This document shows, piece by piece, positions 31,441 to 41,134 of a stretch of DNA of 64,000 nucleotides; position 1 is the first letter of the stretch; each line of letters begins with the position of its first letter. Under the pieces are notes generated by a model, which was not told where the DNA came from, made no database searches, and saw nothing but the letters and a program-made list of their open reading frames with translations. The stretch is from Methylobacterium jeotgali (GTDB lineage Bacteria; Pseudomonadota; Alphaproteobacteria; Rhizobiales; Beijerinckiaceae). The stretch spans positions 25,992-89,991 of the forward strand of contig NZ_BPQR01000030.1 in the NCBI RefSeq assembly GCF_022179345.1. The letters run 5' to 3'. A program made the position numbers and the translations under genes.

Positions 31441-33207
31441 TCAGCGCATCTCGTCCGGCGCGGCCACTCCCAGGATCGAGAGGCCCGAGGCGAGAACGCC
31501 GGTCAGCGCTTCGACGAGGGCCAGCCTCGCCCGTGTGGACTTTCGGTCGGTTGGATTAACAAACCGTAATTGCGGCAAGTCTTTGCCCTTGTTCCAGAAA
31601 CCATGGAGGGAACTTGCGGTTTCGTACAGATGGAATGCGATGCGGTGCGGCTCGTGCGCCGCGGCCGCCGCCTCGACGACGCGGGGCATCTGCGCGACGA
31701 GCCGCATGATCTCGATCTCGCCGGGGTCGGTGAGCACCGAGAGGTCGGCATCCGCCAGCAGGCTCGCGGGCGAAAAGTCCTCGTCCGGCATCGCCGCGGC
31801 CGCCTGCCGGAAGGCCGAGCGGCAGCGGGCATGGGCGTACTGGACGTAGAAGACCGGGTTGTCCTTCGACTGCTCGACGACCTTGGCGAGGTCGAAATCC
31901 AGGGTCGCGTCGTTCTTGCGGTAGAGCATCATGAAGCGCACCGCGTCGCGGCCGACCTCGTCGATGACGTCGCGCAGCGTCACGAACTCGCCGGCGCGCT
32001 TCGACATCTTCACCGGCTCGCCGTTCCGCAGCAGCCGCACGAGCTGGCAGAGCTTCACGTCGAGGCTGGCCTGGCCGCCTGTCACGGCCTTCACCGCCGC
32101 CTGCATGCGCTTGACATAGCCGCCGTGGTCGGCGCCGAGCACGTCGATCATCTCGGTGGCGCCGCGCAGGTACTTGTCGCGGTGATAGGCGATGTCCGAG
32201 GCGAAGTAGGTGTAGCTGCCGTCCGACTTCAGGAGCGGCCGGTCGGTGTCGTCGCCGAAATCGAGCGTGCGGAACAGGGTCTGCTCCCGGTCCTCCCAGT
32301 CCTCCGGCAACTGGCCCTTCGGCGGCGGAAGCCGGCCCTCGTAGACGAGGCCGCGCCCCCGCAGGTCGTCGAGGAGCGCGGCGACGGCGCCGCCGTTCGC
32401 CCCGTGCAGGCTGCGCTCGGAGAAAAACACGTCGTGGTGGATGCCGAGCGCGGCGAGGTCGCCCCGGATCAGGTCCATCATCATGGCGATCGCGGTCTCG
32501 CGCACCACCGGCAGCCACTCCTGCTCCGGACGGCCGAGAAGCGCGCGGCCGTGCTCCTCGGCGAGCCTGGCGCCCACCGGCTTGAGGTAATCGCCGGGAT
32601 AGAGCCCCTCCGGAACGGGGCCGACCTCCTCGCCGAGCGCCTCCCGGTAGCGGAGATGGGCGGAGCGGGCGAGCACGTCGACCTGCGCGCCGGCATCGTT
32701 GACGTAGTACTCGCGGGTCACGTCCCGGCCGGCCGCCGCCAGCAGGTTCGCCAGCGCGTCCCCGAACACGGCCCCGCGGCCATGGCCGACATGCATCGGC
32801 CCGGTGGGGTTGGCCGAGACGTACTCGACATTGACCTTGCCCGGCCGGCTCCCCGGCGCGGTCCGCGCGAAGCCCTTCGGGTCGCCGAGCGCGGCGCGCA
32901 CCACGTCCCGGAACACCTCCGGCACGAGGCGCAGGTTGATGAAGCCGGGGCCGGCGACGCTCGCCTCCGCGACGCGGGGGTCGGCCCGCAGCTCGGCGGC
33001 CAACGCCTCGCCGAGCGCCTTCGGGTTGGTCTTCGCCTCCTTGGCGAGCACCAGGGCGGCGTTCGTTGCGAGATCGCCGTGGCTCGGGTCGCGGGGCGGC
33101 TCGACCACGACGCGGCCGAGGTCGAGCCCCGAAGGGAGCGTGCCGGAGGCGATCAGGGCCTCCACCGCCTCCCTGACCCGGGTCTCGAAGAGGGCGAAGA
33201 TGTTCAT
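31441..33207 (-). CDS. argS: Arginyl-tRNA synthetase
   Basis: 588 residues, class I. N-terminal Arg-tRNA-synt domain (about 1-90), HIGH motif as [16 protein letters not shown] motif as [20 protein letters not shown] segment reading [11 protein letters not shown], and a C-terminal DALR anticodon-binding helical domain ([13 protein letters not shown]). Start [11 protein letters not shown] is the family start. It begins the SPOR-nagZ-tat block on the minus strand. Confidence 0.97.
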   Translation of the reverse strand: MNIFALFETRVREAVEALIASGTLPSGLDLGRVVVEPPRDPSHGDLATNAALVLAKEAKTNPKALGEALAAELRADPRVAEASVAGPGFINLRLVPEVFRDVVRAALGDPKGFARTAPGSRPGKVNVEYVSANPTGPMHVGHGRGAVFGDALANLLAAAGRDVTREYYVNDAGAQVDVLARSAHLRYREALGEEVGPVPEGLYPGDYLKPVGARLAEEHGRALLGRPEQEWLPVVRETAIAMMMDLIRGDLAALGIHHDVFFSERSLHGANGGAVAALLDDLRGRGLVYEGRLPPPKGQLPEDWEDREQTLFRTLDFGDDTDRPLLKSDGSYTYFASDIAYHRDKYLRGATEMIDVLGADHGGYVKRMQAAVKAVTGGQASLDVKLCQLVRLLRNGEPVKMSKRAGEFVTLRDVIDEVGRDAVRFMMLYRKNDATLDFDLAKVVEQSKDNPVFYVQYAHARCRSAFRQAAAAMPDEDFSPASLLADADLSVLTDPGEIEIMRLVAQMPRVVEAAAAAHEPHRIAFHLYETASSLHGFWNKGKDLPQLRFVNPTDRKSTRARLALVEALTGVLASGLSILGVAAPDEMR

Positions 33208-33487
33208 GGAGCCGGTTCTCGTTGGCGGCCGCGCGCGGTCGTGAGGACGAAGCGCGCGGGACAGGCCGGCCGCATAGCAAGGCGGCGGGGGCAAGTCACG
33301 GACGCCGCCGGCTTCGGGCGCCTCCGCTCTCAGAGGCCGCCGTCGAGGCGCGGACGCATCGGCTGCAATTGAAGCGAACGGGGCGGGACCGGATTCACCC
33401 TGTTCCGACAACAAGGCAACCACAACCACGGTAGGCGCCTTCTACAATCCCAGATCGAAGATGAAGCCCGAGAGGAGGGGTTCAACG

Positions 33488-33868
33488 ATGACTTTCGCCA
33501 TACTCGTCCGCGATCTTGACAATGCACCCGGAGACGACGTGCGTGTCCTGGCCCAGGATATCGAGAGCGGTGCCGCGGCCCGGTACTTGGCCGGCCGGCT
33601 GGCCTGCTCCTACCCGGTCAGCGGACGCGCCGTCGGATCGGGCCTGCACTGGTTCGCGGACGGCGCGGGATACCATCAGATCTGGGCCGAGGAGATGGCC
33701 GAGCCGGCCACCGACGGCGTCGCCTCCGCCCCCCGCGCGAGATCGGGCGCCAACGGCTATCCGCGCGTGCCGCTCTCCGTGCCCGGGTTTCCACACCATC
33801 TGGCGTTCCGCGTCCGGCGTCTGCTCCAGCAGGCCGTACCGGGCGCGAAGGATGCCCGGCGCGCCTGA
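33488..33868 (+). CDS. Hypothetical protein, 126 residues
   Basis: Start at 33488 chosen for a strong GAGGAGGGG ribosome site; 33461 would add 9 residues. The sequence begins MTFAILVRDLDNAPGDDVRV, has a middle part with conserved-looking aromatic and His residues (GLHWFADGAGYHQIW) and a basic C-terminus. No signal peptide, no membrane helix, no family recognised. It sits with the next gene on the plus strand between dgt and argS, which are neighbours in many related genomes, so it may be a later insertion. Confidence 0.65.
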   Translation: MTFAILVRDLDNAPGDDVRVLAQDIESGAAARYLAGRLACSYPVSGRAVGSGLHWFADGAGYHQIWAEEMAEPATDGVASAPRARSGANGYPRVPLSVPGFPHHLAFRVRRLLQQAVPGAKDARRA

Positions 33869-33992
33869 TGCCGTTCGAGCCGGTCTCCACGATCCGGACT
33901 ACCGATGCGTAGACTGACCCCTTGAAGGGCCCCCGCGCGGTCTGGCTTGACCTCTGAAGACGCGCCCTTCCGCGCGGCGGAGATTTCGGATC

Positions 33993-34553
33993 GTGAAGAC
34001 CCTCGTTCTTGCCGGCGCGACGCTGGCCGCCGCCCTCGTCGCGCTGCCCGCCGAAGCCCGCCACCTCAACGCCCATAACGGCTACGCCCCCGCGCGCTCC
34101 GGTGCCGGATACGGCTATGGCGGGCCCCGCGCCTACGGCGCGGTCCGCCCGACTGGCTACGGCTATGGATACGGCCGCGCCGCCCCTCGTCCCGGCGGCT
34201 ACGGCTACGCCCGCGGCGGGTCCTACGGGGCGGCCTACGGAGCCCGCGGCTACGGCTATCGCTCCGCCGCCTACGGGTCTCGCGGCTACGGCTACCGCCG
34301 CAGCTTCGGCTACGGTGCGGCCGGCGCCGCGATCGGCCTCGGGGCCGGGCTCGCCGCCGGCGCCATCGGCACGGGCTACGGCTATGGCGGCGGCTACGGC
34401 TACGCGCCGTCCACCTACGGCGCCACCTACGGCTCCTACGGCTACGCTGCGCCCTCGTACGGCTACGCGCCCGCCGCCTACGGCTATGGCTCCTATGGCG
34501 GCTACGGTGCCTACGCGCCGGCCGGATACGGCCTCGACTGCTCGGGCTACTGA
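33993..34553 (+). CDS. Exported Gly/Tyr-rich repetitive protein
   Basis: 186 residues from a GTG. A signal peptide (MKTLVLAGATLAAALVALPA, cleavage after about EA at 21-22) is followed by a low-complexity region with more than 20 copies of short YGYG, GYGY, AYG and YAP units and a small hydrophobic Ala/Gly stretch at about 108-130. One cysteine near the end (LDCSGY). Such proteins may form extracellular matrix, amyloid-like or surface layers, but this is speculative. Convergent with dgt, 23 bases between stop codons. Confidence 0.8.
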   Translation: MKTLVLAGATLAAALVALPAEARHLNAHNGYAPARSGAGYGYGGPRAYGAVRPTGYGYGYGRAAPRPGGYGYARGGSYGAAYGARGYGYRSAAYGSRGYGYRRSFGYGAAGAAIGLGAGLAAGAIGTGYGYGGGYGYAPSTYGATYGSYGYAAPSYGYAPAAYGYGSYGGYGAYAPAGYGLDCSGY

Positions 34554-34576
34554 GGCTCCACGACCTCGCCGCGCCG

Positions 34577-35827
34577 TTAGGGTTCGGCGAGGGGCAGGCC
34601 GCGGCTCGGCGGCGTCCAGTGCAGGTCCGGCGTCTCCGCGTAGAGGCGCCGGTGGGCGAGCGCCGCGTAGGTGTCGGTCATGCCGGCGATGTAGTCGGCC
34701 ACCCGCCGCGCGACCTTGGGCTCGGACGCCCCTTCGAGCCCGGCGCGCCACTCCTCCGGCATCCGGGACGGGTCGGCCCTGAAGGCCCGGAACAGGTCCT
34801 CGACGATCCGCGCCGCCCGGCGGCGCACGTCGATCACGCCGGGATGGCGGTACATCCGCGCGAACAGGAAGCGCTTGATGTCGGCGTCCGCCGCCGCCAT
34901 GGCCGGCGAGAAGGCGACGACCGGCCCCGCCGCCCCGCGGATGTCCTCGACGCTCTGCGGCGCCAGGGCCGCGAGGCGCCGCCCGCTCTCGCCGATCACG
35001 TCCTCCACGAAGCGGGTGATGACCCGCCGCGCCAGCTCGTGGATGACCCGCGAGCTCTCGAGCCCCGGATGAAGCGCCGCGATCTCGTTGAGGAGGCCGG
35101 CGAGGAAGGGCACCTCGGCGAGGTCGGCGAGCTCGAACAGGCCCGCGCGCAGGCCGTCGTCGAGATCGTGGGAATCGTAGGCGATGTCGTCGGCGAGCGC
35201 CGCCGCCTGCGCCTCCGGCCCGGCGTAGCGGGCGAGGTCGAGGGGGTTGATCGCGTCGTACTCGCGGATCGCGGCGGGGATGTCCTCGCCATGGGCGCCC
35301 GGCCCCAGCAGCGGCCCGTTGTGCTTGACGAGCCCCTCCAGCGTCTCCCAGGCGAGGTTGAGCCCGTCGAAGCCGGCGTAGCGCCGCTCCAGCCGGGTCA
35401 CGATGCGCAGCGCCTGGGCGTTGTGGTCGAAGCCGCCGAAGTCCGCCATGCAGGCGTCGAGGGCGTCCTCGCCGGTATGCCCGAAGCAGGTGTGGCCGAG
35501 GTCGTGCGAGAGGGCGAGCGCCTCCGCCAGATCCTCGTCGAGGCCGAGCGCACGGGCGAGCGCCCGCGCGATCTGGCTCACCTCGAGCGTGTGCGTCAGG
35601 CGGGTGCGGTAGTGGTCGCCCTCGTGGTGCACGAAGACCTGGGTCTTGTGCTTGAGGCGCCGGAAGGCGGTCGAGTGGATGATCCGGTCCCGGTCCCGCT
35701 GGAAGGGGCTTCGCGTGGGCGAGCCCGGCTCCGGAATCAGCCGGCCCCGGCTCGCGGCGGGGTCCGTCGCGTAGGGCGCCCGCCAGCGCTCGCCGGGCTG
35801 GGGCGCCCGCTTCTCGTCCTGGCTCAC
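34577..35827 (-). CDS. dgt: dGTP triphosphohydrolase-like HD protein
   Basis: 416 residues from a GTG ([10 protein letters not shown]). HD-domain dNTPase of the short type: [31 protein letters not shown] (first His), [18 protein letters not shown] (HD pair), [15 protein letters not shown], and [15 protein letters not shown] (last Asp). Removes triphosphate from dGTP or other dNTPs and so adjusts nucleotide pools. Divergent from erpA with about 150 bases between the starts. Confidence 0.93.
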   Translation of the reverse strand: MSQDEKRAPQPGERWRAPYATDPAASRGRLIPEPGSPTRSPFQRDRDRIIHSTAFRRLKHKTQVFVHHEGDHYRTRLTHTLEVSQIARALARALGLDEDLAEALALSHDLGHTCFGHTGEDALDACMADFGGFDHNAQALRIVTRLERRYAGFDGLNLAWETLEGLVKHNGPLLGPGAHGEDIPAAIREYDAINPLDLARYAGPEAQAAALADDIAYDSHDLDDGLRAGLFELADLAEVPFLAGLLNEIAALHPGLESSRVIHELARRVITRFVEDVIGESGRRLAALAPQSVEDIRGAAGPVVAFSPAMAAADADIKRFLFARMYRHPGVIDVRRRAARIVEDLFRAFRADPSRMPEEWRAGLEGASEPKVARRVADYIAGMTDTYAALAHRRLYAETPDLHWTPPSRGLPLAEP

Positions 35828-35976
35828 GGCCCGCGCTCTCCCGGCGAATGCCTGCCGCCCGCACCACCGCGTTGCGGCGGGCGCCGCGCACTCATATCTT
35901 GTGGCCCGGCGCCGGCCGGCAATCGCCGGGCGGGACCTCACGCCTCCCCTTTAGCCTCTCCGGGCGAAGCGACACC

Positions 35977-36303
35977 ATGGCCGAGATCGTCCTCACCCCC
36001 CGCGCGGCGAAGCGCATCAACGAGATCATGGGCGCCGAGCCCCCGGGCTCCAGCCTGCGCATCAGCGTCAACGGCGGCGGCTGCTCGGGCTTCTCCTACG
36101 CCTTCGACATCGCCCGCGACCGGGCGAACGACGACCTCGCGATCGAGCGCGACGGGGCGACCGTGCTCGTCGACCCGGTCTCGCTGGAGTACATGGCCGG
36201 ATCGACCATCGACTTCGTCAACGACCTCATCGGCCAGTCCTTCAAGATCGAGAACCCGCAGGCGACCTCCTCCTGCGGCTGCGGAACCTCCTTCTCGCTC
36301 TGA
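35977..36303 (+). CDS. erpA: Iron-sulfur cluster insertion protein ErpA
   Basis: 108 residues, A-type carrier. The three cluster cysteines are in place: GGGCSGFSY and, near the end, SSCGCGTSFSL. The family blocks LTPRAAKRINEIM and LEYMAGSTIDFVNDLIG match. It delivers Fe-S clusters to apoproteins. In related genomes erpA is divergent from dgt, as here. Confidence 0.96.
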   Translation: MAEIVLTPRAAKRINEIMGAEPPGSSLRISVNGGGCSGFSYAFDIARDRANDDLAIERDGATVLVDPVSLEYMAGSTIDFVNDLIGQSFKIENPQATSSCGCGTSFSL

Positions 36304-36366
36304 GGCCGTTGCGCAGGCACGACAGGGGCGCGGCACTTGATACCCCCGCACTTCCGGGCGGCCCCG

Positions 36367-36416
36367 GCGCGATTGAATCGCGCGGCGGTTTGCGCCACGG
36401 ATGGGCCCGCGCAAAC
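36367..36416. promoter_or_regulatory. Two adjacent perfect dyads between erpA and the 669-residue protein gene
   Basis: Dyad 1: GCGCGATT-G-AATCGCGC at 36367-36383, an 8-1-8 palindrome. Dyad 2: GTTTGCGC (36388-36395) and GCGCAAAC (36409-36416) around 13 bases. They could be an operator pair for the downstream gene or hairpins ending erpA transcription; neither is followed by a T tract. Confidence 0.45.
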
Positions 36417-36473
36417 GCCTCCCACGAGCCAGCGGACGCGGCCCCGCGCCCGCGATTGATCCGGACACGCGAC

Positions 36474-38483
36474 ATGATCCATCGGACGGGCCGCGCCCAC
36501 CCGGCGCGGGCGGCTCTGGCCTCCGCCTGCCTGCTCGCCCTCCTCGCCGGGACGGGCATCGTCTCGCGGCCCCTGCCGGCCTCCGCGCAGGAGGCGGCCT
36601 CCGCCGTCCAGGACGTGACGCTGAGCGACGTGGTGCTCGCCTTCGGGACGACGCGCCTGGAGGCGCCGCGCCTGACGGTGAGCGGCACGCATCTCTCGAA
36701 GGACGAGATCGCCGCGATCCTGAGGACGGACTCGCCCGAGCCCTGGGCCGCCCGCCTCGGCCGCCTCAACGCCGCGAGCCTGACCATCCCCGAGCTGCGC
36801 TTCGTCCACGCGCCGAAGGACGGCGCCCGCCAGAGCGTCGTCTACCGGGACGTCGCCGCCCGCGACGTGCGCGCCGGCCGCATCGCCGAGCTCGCCGCCG
36901 CGGGCGCCGCGATCGCCATGACCGGCGTTCCGGGCGCGCCCGCCGAGGGGACCGGCACCTACGGCCGCATCGCGGCCCGCGACCTCGACCTCGCCGCCCT
37001 CGCCCGCCTCTACGGCGGTACGGGCGAACGGCCGGCCGATCCCAAGGGCGCGGCGGCGCCCGCCCTGGGGCCGGCGCAGATCGTCTATTCCGCCTTCTCC
37101 GTGGACGACGTGATCTACACGGACGGTTCCGGCACCACCGCCCGCCTCGCCCGGCTGGAGGGGCGCGACGTCGGCGGCCGCCCGATCCCGGGCGGCTGGA
37201 GCGGCGCCGTGGACCGGCTGACGGAGATCGATCCCGACCGGATCGGCGACGCCGAGCGGGCCAAGGCCGGCGCGATCCTCGCCGACCTGATCGAGGGCGC
37301 CTTCGCCGGCGCCGTCGAGGCCAGGGGCTTCGCGCTCAGCCAGATCCGCCCCGGCCGGACCGCCGGGCGACCGGACGCTTCCGAGCAGCCGCTGCTCTTC
37401 GAGATCGCCCGCATGAGTGCCTCGATGCCGCGCATGGAGCCCGGCAGCCCCGATGCGGGGGCGAGCTTCGGCCTCGAGGGCCTTTCCTTCTCGCAGGGCG
37501 CGACCCGCGGCCGGCTGGGACGGGTGGCGCTCACCGGCTTCTCCCCGGCCTCGACCGCGGCGGCCTTGCGCCGACTCTCCACCGAGGGCAAGCCGGGCGC
37601 GGAGCCGAAGCCCGACGCCAAGCCCGCCCCGGTGCTGGGTACCCTCTCGATCGAGGATGCGAGCCTCGACCTGCCCGTCGAGGAGCCCGCCAAGCCCCGC
37701 GGCAAGCCCGCGCCGGGCCGCGCGGCCGCCGTCGAGGATGCCGTGCGGCGTGCCGCCCGCGAGAAGGGCGCCGAGCGCGGCGCGGCGGCGCAGCAGCCGC
37801 CGGCCAAGATCATGCGCGTCGGCATGCGCAGCGCGGCGATGACCTTCGGGCCGATGCGCGACGGGGTTCCGACCACGAGCCGGCTCAGCCTGTCGGGGAT
37901 CACCCTGCCCGCCGCCTCGGTCTCCGAGGTGCCCGGCCTCGGCTCGCTCGCCGCCTACGGCTATGGCGATCTCGACCTCGACGCGACGGTCGACACCGCC
38001 TGGGACGAGGGAAAGCGCGAGGTCTCGGTCCGCGAGGTCTCGCTCAGCGGACGCGACATGGGCAGCCTGCGGCTCTCCGGCACCATCGGCGGCATCGGCC
38101 CCGAGATGTTCGACACGGACCCCGCCGTCTCCGGCCTCGCCATGCTCTCGGCCACCGCCAAGAGCCTCGACCTGACGGTGCAGGACGGCGGCCTGTTCGA
38201 CCGCTTCATCGCCGCCCAGTCCAAGGTGCTGAGCCTCAAGCCGGAGGAGCTGCGCCAGGAATACGTCACCGCGAGCGTGCTCGGCGTGCCGGTCATCCTC
38301 GGCAACTCGCCCGCCGCCCGCGCCATCGGCGCCGCGCTCGGCCAGTTCGTGACGAAGCCGGGCCGGCTCAGCCTCAGCGCGCGGACCAAGGACGCGGCGG
38401 GCCTCGGCATCGCCGAGTTCGGCACCGCGCCCTCCCCCGGCGCCGTCCTCGACCGCCTGGACGTCACCGCCAAGGCCGAGTGA
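36474..38483 (+). CDS. Large exported protein of unknown function
   Basis: 669 residues. Signal peptide with cleavage near PASAQ (residue about 39). The mature part is built of beta-rich segments alternating hydrophobic residues (LTISELRF-like, VVYRDVAARDVRAGRI, YSAFSVDDVIY, MTFGPMRDGVPTTSRLSLSG, DLDLDATVDTAW, REVSVREVSLSG) with a Pro/Lys/Ala-rich linker at about 375-440. The repeated pattern of strand pairs with 'dyad' Asp/Gly turns recalls AsmA-like or YdgA-like (DUF945) periplasmic proteins, but I cannot assign it. Single gene, convergent with the ABC transporter. Confidence 0.85.
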   Translation: MIHRTGRAHPARAALASACLLALLAGTGIVSRPLPASAQEAASAVQDVTLSDVVLAFGTTRLEAPRLTVSGTHLSKDEIAAILRTDSPEPWAARLGRLNAASLTIPELRFVHAPKDGARQSVVYRDVAARDVRAGRIAELAAAGAAIAMTGVPGAPAEGTGTYGRIAARDLDLAALARLYGGTGERPADPKGAAAPALGPAQIVYSAFSVDDVIYTDGSGTTARLARLEGRDVGGRPIPGGWSGAVDRLTEIDPDRIGDAERAKAGAILADLIEGAFAGAVEARGFALSQIRPGRTAGRPDASEQPLLFEIARMSASMPRMEPGSPDAGASFGLEGLSFSQGATRGRLGRVALTGFSPASTAAALRRLSTEGKPGAEPKPDAKPAPVLGTLSIEDASLDLPVEEPAKPRGKPAPGRAAAVEDAVRRAAREKGAERGAAAQQPPAKIMRVGMRSAAMTFGPMRDGVPTTSRLSLSGITLPAASVSEVPGLGSLAAYGYGDLDLDATVDTAWDEGKREVSVREVSLSGRDMGSLRLSGTIGGIGPEMFDTDPAVSGLAMLSATAKSLDLTVQDGGLFDRFIAAQSKVLSLKPEELRQEYVTASVLGVPVILGNSPAARAIGAALGQFVTKPGRLSLSARTKDAAGLGIAEFGTAPSPGAVLDRLDVTAKAE

Positions 38484-38484
38484 C

Positions 38485-39240
38485 CTACCCCGCGACCACG
38501 CCGGGGTAGCGGGCGGCGAGCGCCGCCCGCGTCGCCTCGACGAAGGCCCGGTCGCGGCGGGCGCGGGGCACGGCGAGCCTCTCTTCCCCGATCAGGCGCG
38601 CCGGCCGGGCGGAGAGCAGCAGCAGCCGGTCGGCGATCTCGATCGCCTCGGCGACGTTGTGCGTGACCATGAGCACGCTCGTCCCGAACCGCTCGACGGC
38701 GCCGGTCACCAAGCCCCGCAGACCCGCCGCCGCCGCGTCGTCGAGGGAGACGAAGGGCTCGTCGAGGACGAGGAGCCGCGGCTCGTCGGCGAGCGCCCGG
38801 GCGAGGGAGACCCGCCGCTGCATCCCGAGCGACAGGGCGCCGGGGTAGCGCCCCCGCCAGGGCGCGAGGCCCAGGCTCTCGAACAGGTCGTCGAGGTCCC
38901 GTCCCCGGCGCTCCCGCGGCAGGGCGAGGCGCACGTTCTGTTCGATGCTGCGCCAGGGCAGCAGCCGCGGCTCCTGGAAGACCATGCCGAGGCGGGCGCC
39001 CTCCCCGCCGGGCTCCGGCGCGATCCGGCCCTCGAAGTCGCGGTCGAGCCCGAGCAGGATGCGGAGCGTCGTGGTCTTGCCCGCCCCCGAGGGACCGATC
39101 AGGCAAACGATCTCGCCGGCCGTCACCTGGAAGCTCAGCTCCCGCACCGCCTCCACGGGCTCCGGCCCGCCGGCCCCGTAGACCTTGCGGGCGATCGCGA
39201 CCCGCAGGACCGGTGCGGTGTCAGCGCCAGCGGCGGACAT
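38485..39240 (-). CDS. ABC transporter ATP-binding protein (SsuB/TauB/NrtD type)
   Basis: 251 residues. Walker A GPSGAGKTT at about 43-51, Q-loop MVFQEPRLLPW, signature LSLGMQRR (divergent from LSGGQ, with Met in place of Gly), Walker B LLVLDEPFVSLD and H-loop VTHNVAEA. The pattern belongs to importers of sulfonates, taurine, nitrate or pyrimidine precursors. It overlaps the permease gene by 20 bases. Confidence 0.92.
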   Translation of the reverse strand: MSAAGADTAPVLRVAIARKVYGAGGPEPVEAVRELSFQVTAGEIVCLIGPSGAGKTTTLRILLGLDRDFEGRIAPEPGGEGARLGMVFQEPRLLPWRSIEQNVRLALPRERRGRDLDDLFESLGLAPWRGRYPGALSLGMQRRVSLARALADEPRLLVLDEPFVSLDDAAAAGLRGLVTGAVERFGTSVLMVTHNVAEAIEIADRLLLLSARPARLIGEERLAVPRARRDRAFVEATRAALAARYPGVVAG

Positions 39241-39991
39241 GGGCGTCGATGGGCTGGAGGATCAGGGTGTCGATGGCGAGCATCACGCTCATGAAGGCGA
39301 CGCTGTAGCCGATGACGGCGGTCACGTCGAAGAGCTGGAAGTAGTAGTTGATGGCGAAGCCCACGCCGTTCGGACGGCCGATCAGCTCGACCACGAGCAC
39401 GATCTTCCAGGCGAGCGAGATCCCCGAGCGGGCGGCCGCCACCGCGAAGGGCTGGAGCTGCGGCACCAGCACGTGGGCGGCCCAGGTGCGCCGGTCCATC
39501 CGGTAGGTGCGCGCCATCTCCTCCAGACCCGGATCGATGGAGCGGGCGCCCTCGCGCATGATCACGGCGACGTTCGGCAGCTTGTTGAGGGCGACCGCGA
39601 CGATCGCCGCCGTCTCGGTCAGGCCGAGCCAGACATAGGCGAGCACGGTGATGACCAGCGCCGGCGTGTTCAGGATCACGAGGAGCGGCGTGTCGAGCAT
39701 GCGATCGGCGAGCCTGGAGCGCCCCAGCGCCACGCCGAGCAGCACCCCCAGCGTCATGGCGATGACGAAGGACACCGCCACCCGCGTCAGGGTGACGCCG
39801 ATGTTGGTCAGCATCCCGCCGCTCTCGATCTCGCGGCCGATGAAGGCGGCGACCGCGAGCGGCCCCGGCAGGGTGCGCGTGTCGGCGAGGCTCGCCGCGA
39901 GCTGCCAGAGACCGATCAGGATCGCGAGGGAGGCGAGACGCGCGGCGAAGGCGGCCGCCCCCGGACGAACCCGACGCCGGGCTTCAGCCAT
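39221..39991 (-). CDS. ABC transporter permease (SsuC/BPD type)
   Basis: 256 residues with about six membrane helices. The EAA loop conserved in binding-protein-dependent permeases is present after MEEMARTYRMDRR (reading LEEMARTYRMDRR) and LPQLQPFAVAAARSGISLAW. Overlaps the upstream binding-protein gene by 8 bases and the ATPase gene by 20, so the three are one operon. Confidence 0.92.
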   Translation of the reverse strand: MAEARRRVRPGAAAFAARLASLAILIGLWQLAASLADTRTLPGPLAVAAFIGREIESGGMLTNIGVTLTRVAVSFVIAMTLGVLLGVALGRSRLADRMLDTPLLVILNTPALVITVLAYVWLGLTETAAIVAVALNKLPNVAVIMREGARSIDPGLEEMARTYRMDRRTWAAHVLVPQLQPFAVAAARSGISLAWKIVLVVELIGRPNGVGFAINYYFQLFDVTAVIGYSVAFMSVMLAIDTLILQPIDAHVRRWR

Positions 39992-40964
39992 CCCGGAGGC
40001 CGTCGAGGTAGAGGCCCTGCGGCAGCGCCTTCCCCTCGCCGACGAGGCGCTCGCCGCCGAGACGGGCGAGCGCGGCGTAGATCGCCACGGCGTCGGCCCG
40101 CTCCTCGGCGATGGGGCGCCGGGGGATGCCGGCGAGGAAGTTGCGCTTCAGCGCCTCGAAGGTCGGCTCGTCCTCGGCCGCCATCAGCGGGCGCACGATC
40201 TCCCAGGCGGCGGGCTCCGTGGCGAGGATCTGCTTGGCGGCCATGGAGGCCGCCGCGAAGCCGCGCACCGCCTCCGGCCTGTCGCGCAACGCAGCGCCGT
40301 CGAACAGGTAGCCGATCAGCGCCACGGACCCCTTGGCGCCGAAGGCGCGCATGATGTCGTCGGCGCTCACCACGCGGCGGAAGCCCTTGGCCTCGAGCCG
40401 TGCGCAGTAGGTCCAGTAGAGGAGCGCGGCGTCGAGCTCTCCCGCCTCAAGCTTCTGCATGATGAGCGGGGGCGCGCCGTAGGCGAGCTGCGCGGCGCTC
40501 TCGAGATCGAGCCGGCCGGCCTCGCGGGCCTGGGCGCGGAGCAGGACCCAGTTCTTGTCGAGCGCTCCGCCGGCGACGCCGAGGCGCTTTCCGGCGAGGT
40601 CCGCGAGCCCCTTCACGGGGCTGTCGGCCGGCACCATCAGCGCCCCCTCGGTGGAGGAGTAGGGCACGAACCGCACGTCGCGGCCCTCGTTCCTCAGCCG
40701 CGAGGCCCAGATCAGGTCGCCGACGATTGTGTCGACCTGGCCGCCTTGGAAGGAGATGCGCGCCGCGTCGTTCCCGGCGAGCTTCACCGTCTCCAGGCGG
40801 AAGCCGTTGGCGGCGTCGAGGCCGCGGGCCTTGATGACAGCCGCCTCCCAGGCGGCGGTGCCGAAAGGCAGCACGCCGACGCGGAGGGCGGGCTCGGCGC
40901 GCGCCGGGATCGGCGACAGGGACAGGGTGGCCGCGGCCGCCAGCAACCCGCGCCGTGACAGCAT
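39984..40964 (-). CDS. ABC transporter substrate-binding protein (SsuA/THI5-like), Tat-type signal
   Basis: 326 residues. The N-terminus MLSRRGLLAAAATLSLSPI carries a twin-arginine-like SRRGLLA motif and cleavage near ARA. The mature protein has the NMT1/THI5-like binding fold: VGVLPFGTAAWEAAVIKARGL, GGQVDTIVGDLIWA, GLADLAGKRLGVAGGALDKNW, LEAGELDAALLYWTY. Substrate is unknown; relatives carry sulfonates, nitrate, riboflavin or pyrimidines. A GGGAGG ribosome site precedes the start. First gene of a three-gene importer operon, divergent from a pterin carbinolamine dehydratase gene. Confidence 0.9.
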   Translation of the reverse strand: MLSRRGLLAAAATLSLSPIPARAEPALRVGVLPFGTAAWEAAVIKARGLDAANGFRLETVKLAGNDAARISFQGGQVDTIVGDLIWASRLRNEGRDVRFVPYSSTEGALMVPADSPVKGLADLAGKRLGVAGGALDKNWVLLRAQAREAGRLDLESAAQLAYGAPPLIMQKLEAGELDAALLYWTYCARLEAKGFRRVVSADDIMRAFGAKGSVALIGYLFDGAALRDRPEAVRGFAAASMAAKQILATEPAAWEIVRPLMAAEDEPTFEALKRNFLAGIPRRPIAEERADAVAIYAALARLGGERLVGEGKALPQGLYLDGLRDG

Positions 40965-41134
40965 GCTGCCCGCCTCCCCTGGAATGAGCCGTCCGCGCTC
41001 CTCGCGCGGCTCGTCTCTTAACCGGTTCTTACGGTGTCGCATGGGCCCCGTCCACCGGGGCGGCGGGCCCTGCGGCATGCTTGCGCGGCGGCCGGCGCCG
41101 TCGCAGGGTTTTCGCGATACGGGAGGAGACGGCG

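Noticed and set aside
33380..33415. Possible general-stress (EcfG-type GGAAC/CGTT) promoter on the minus strand
   Set aside because: A GGAAC and a CGTT are present but 21 bases apart, not the 16-18 required.
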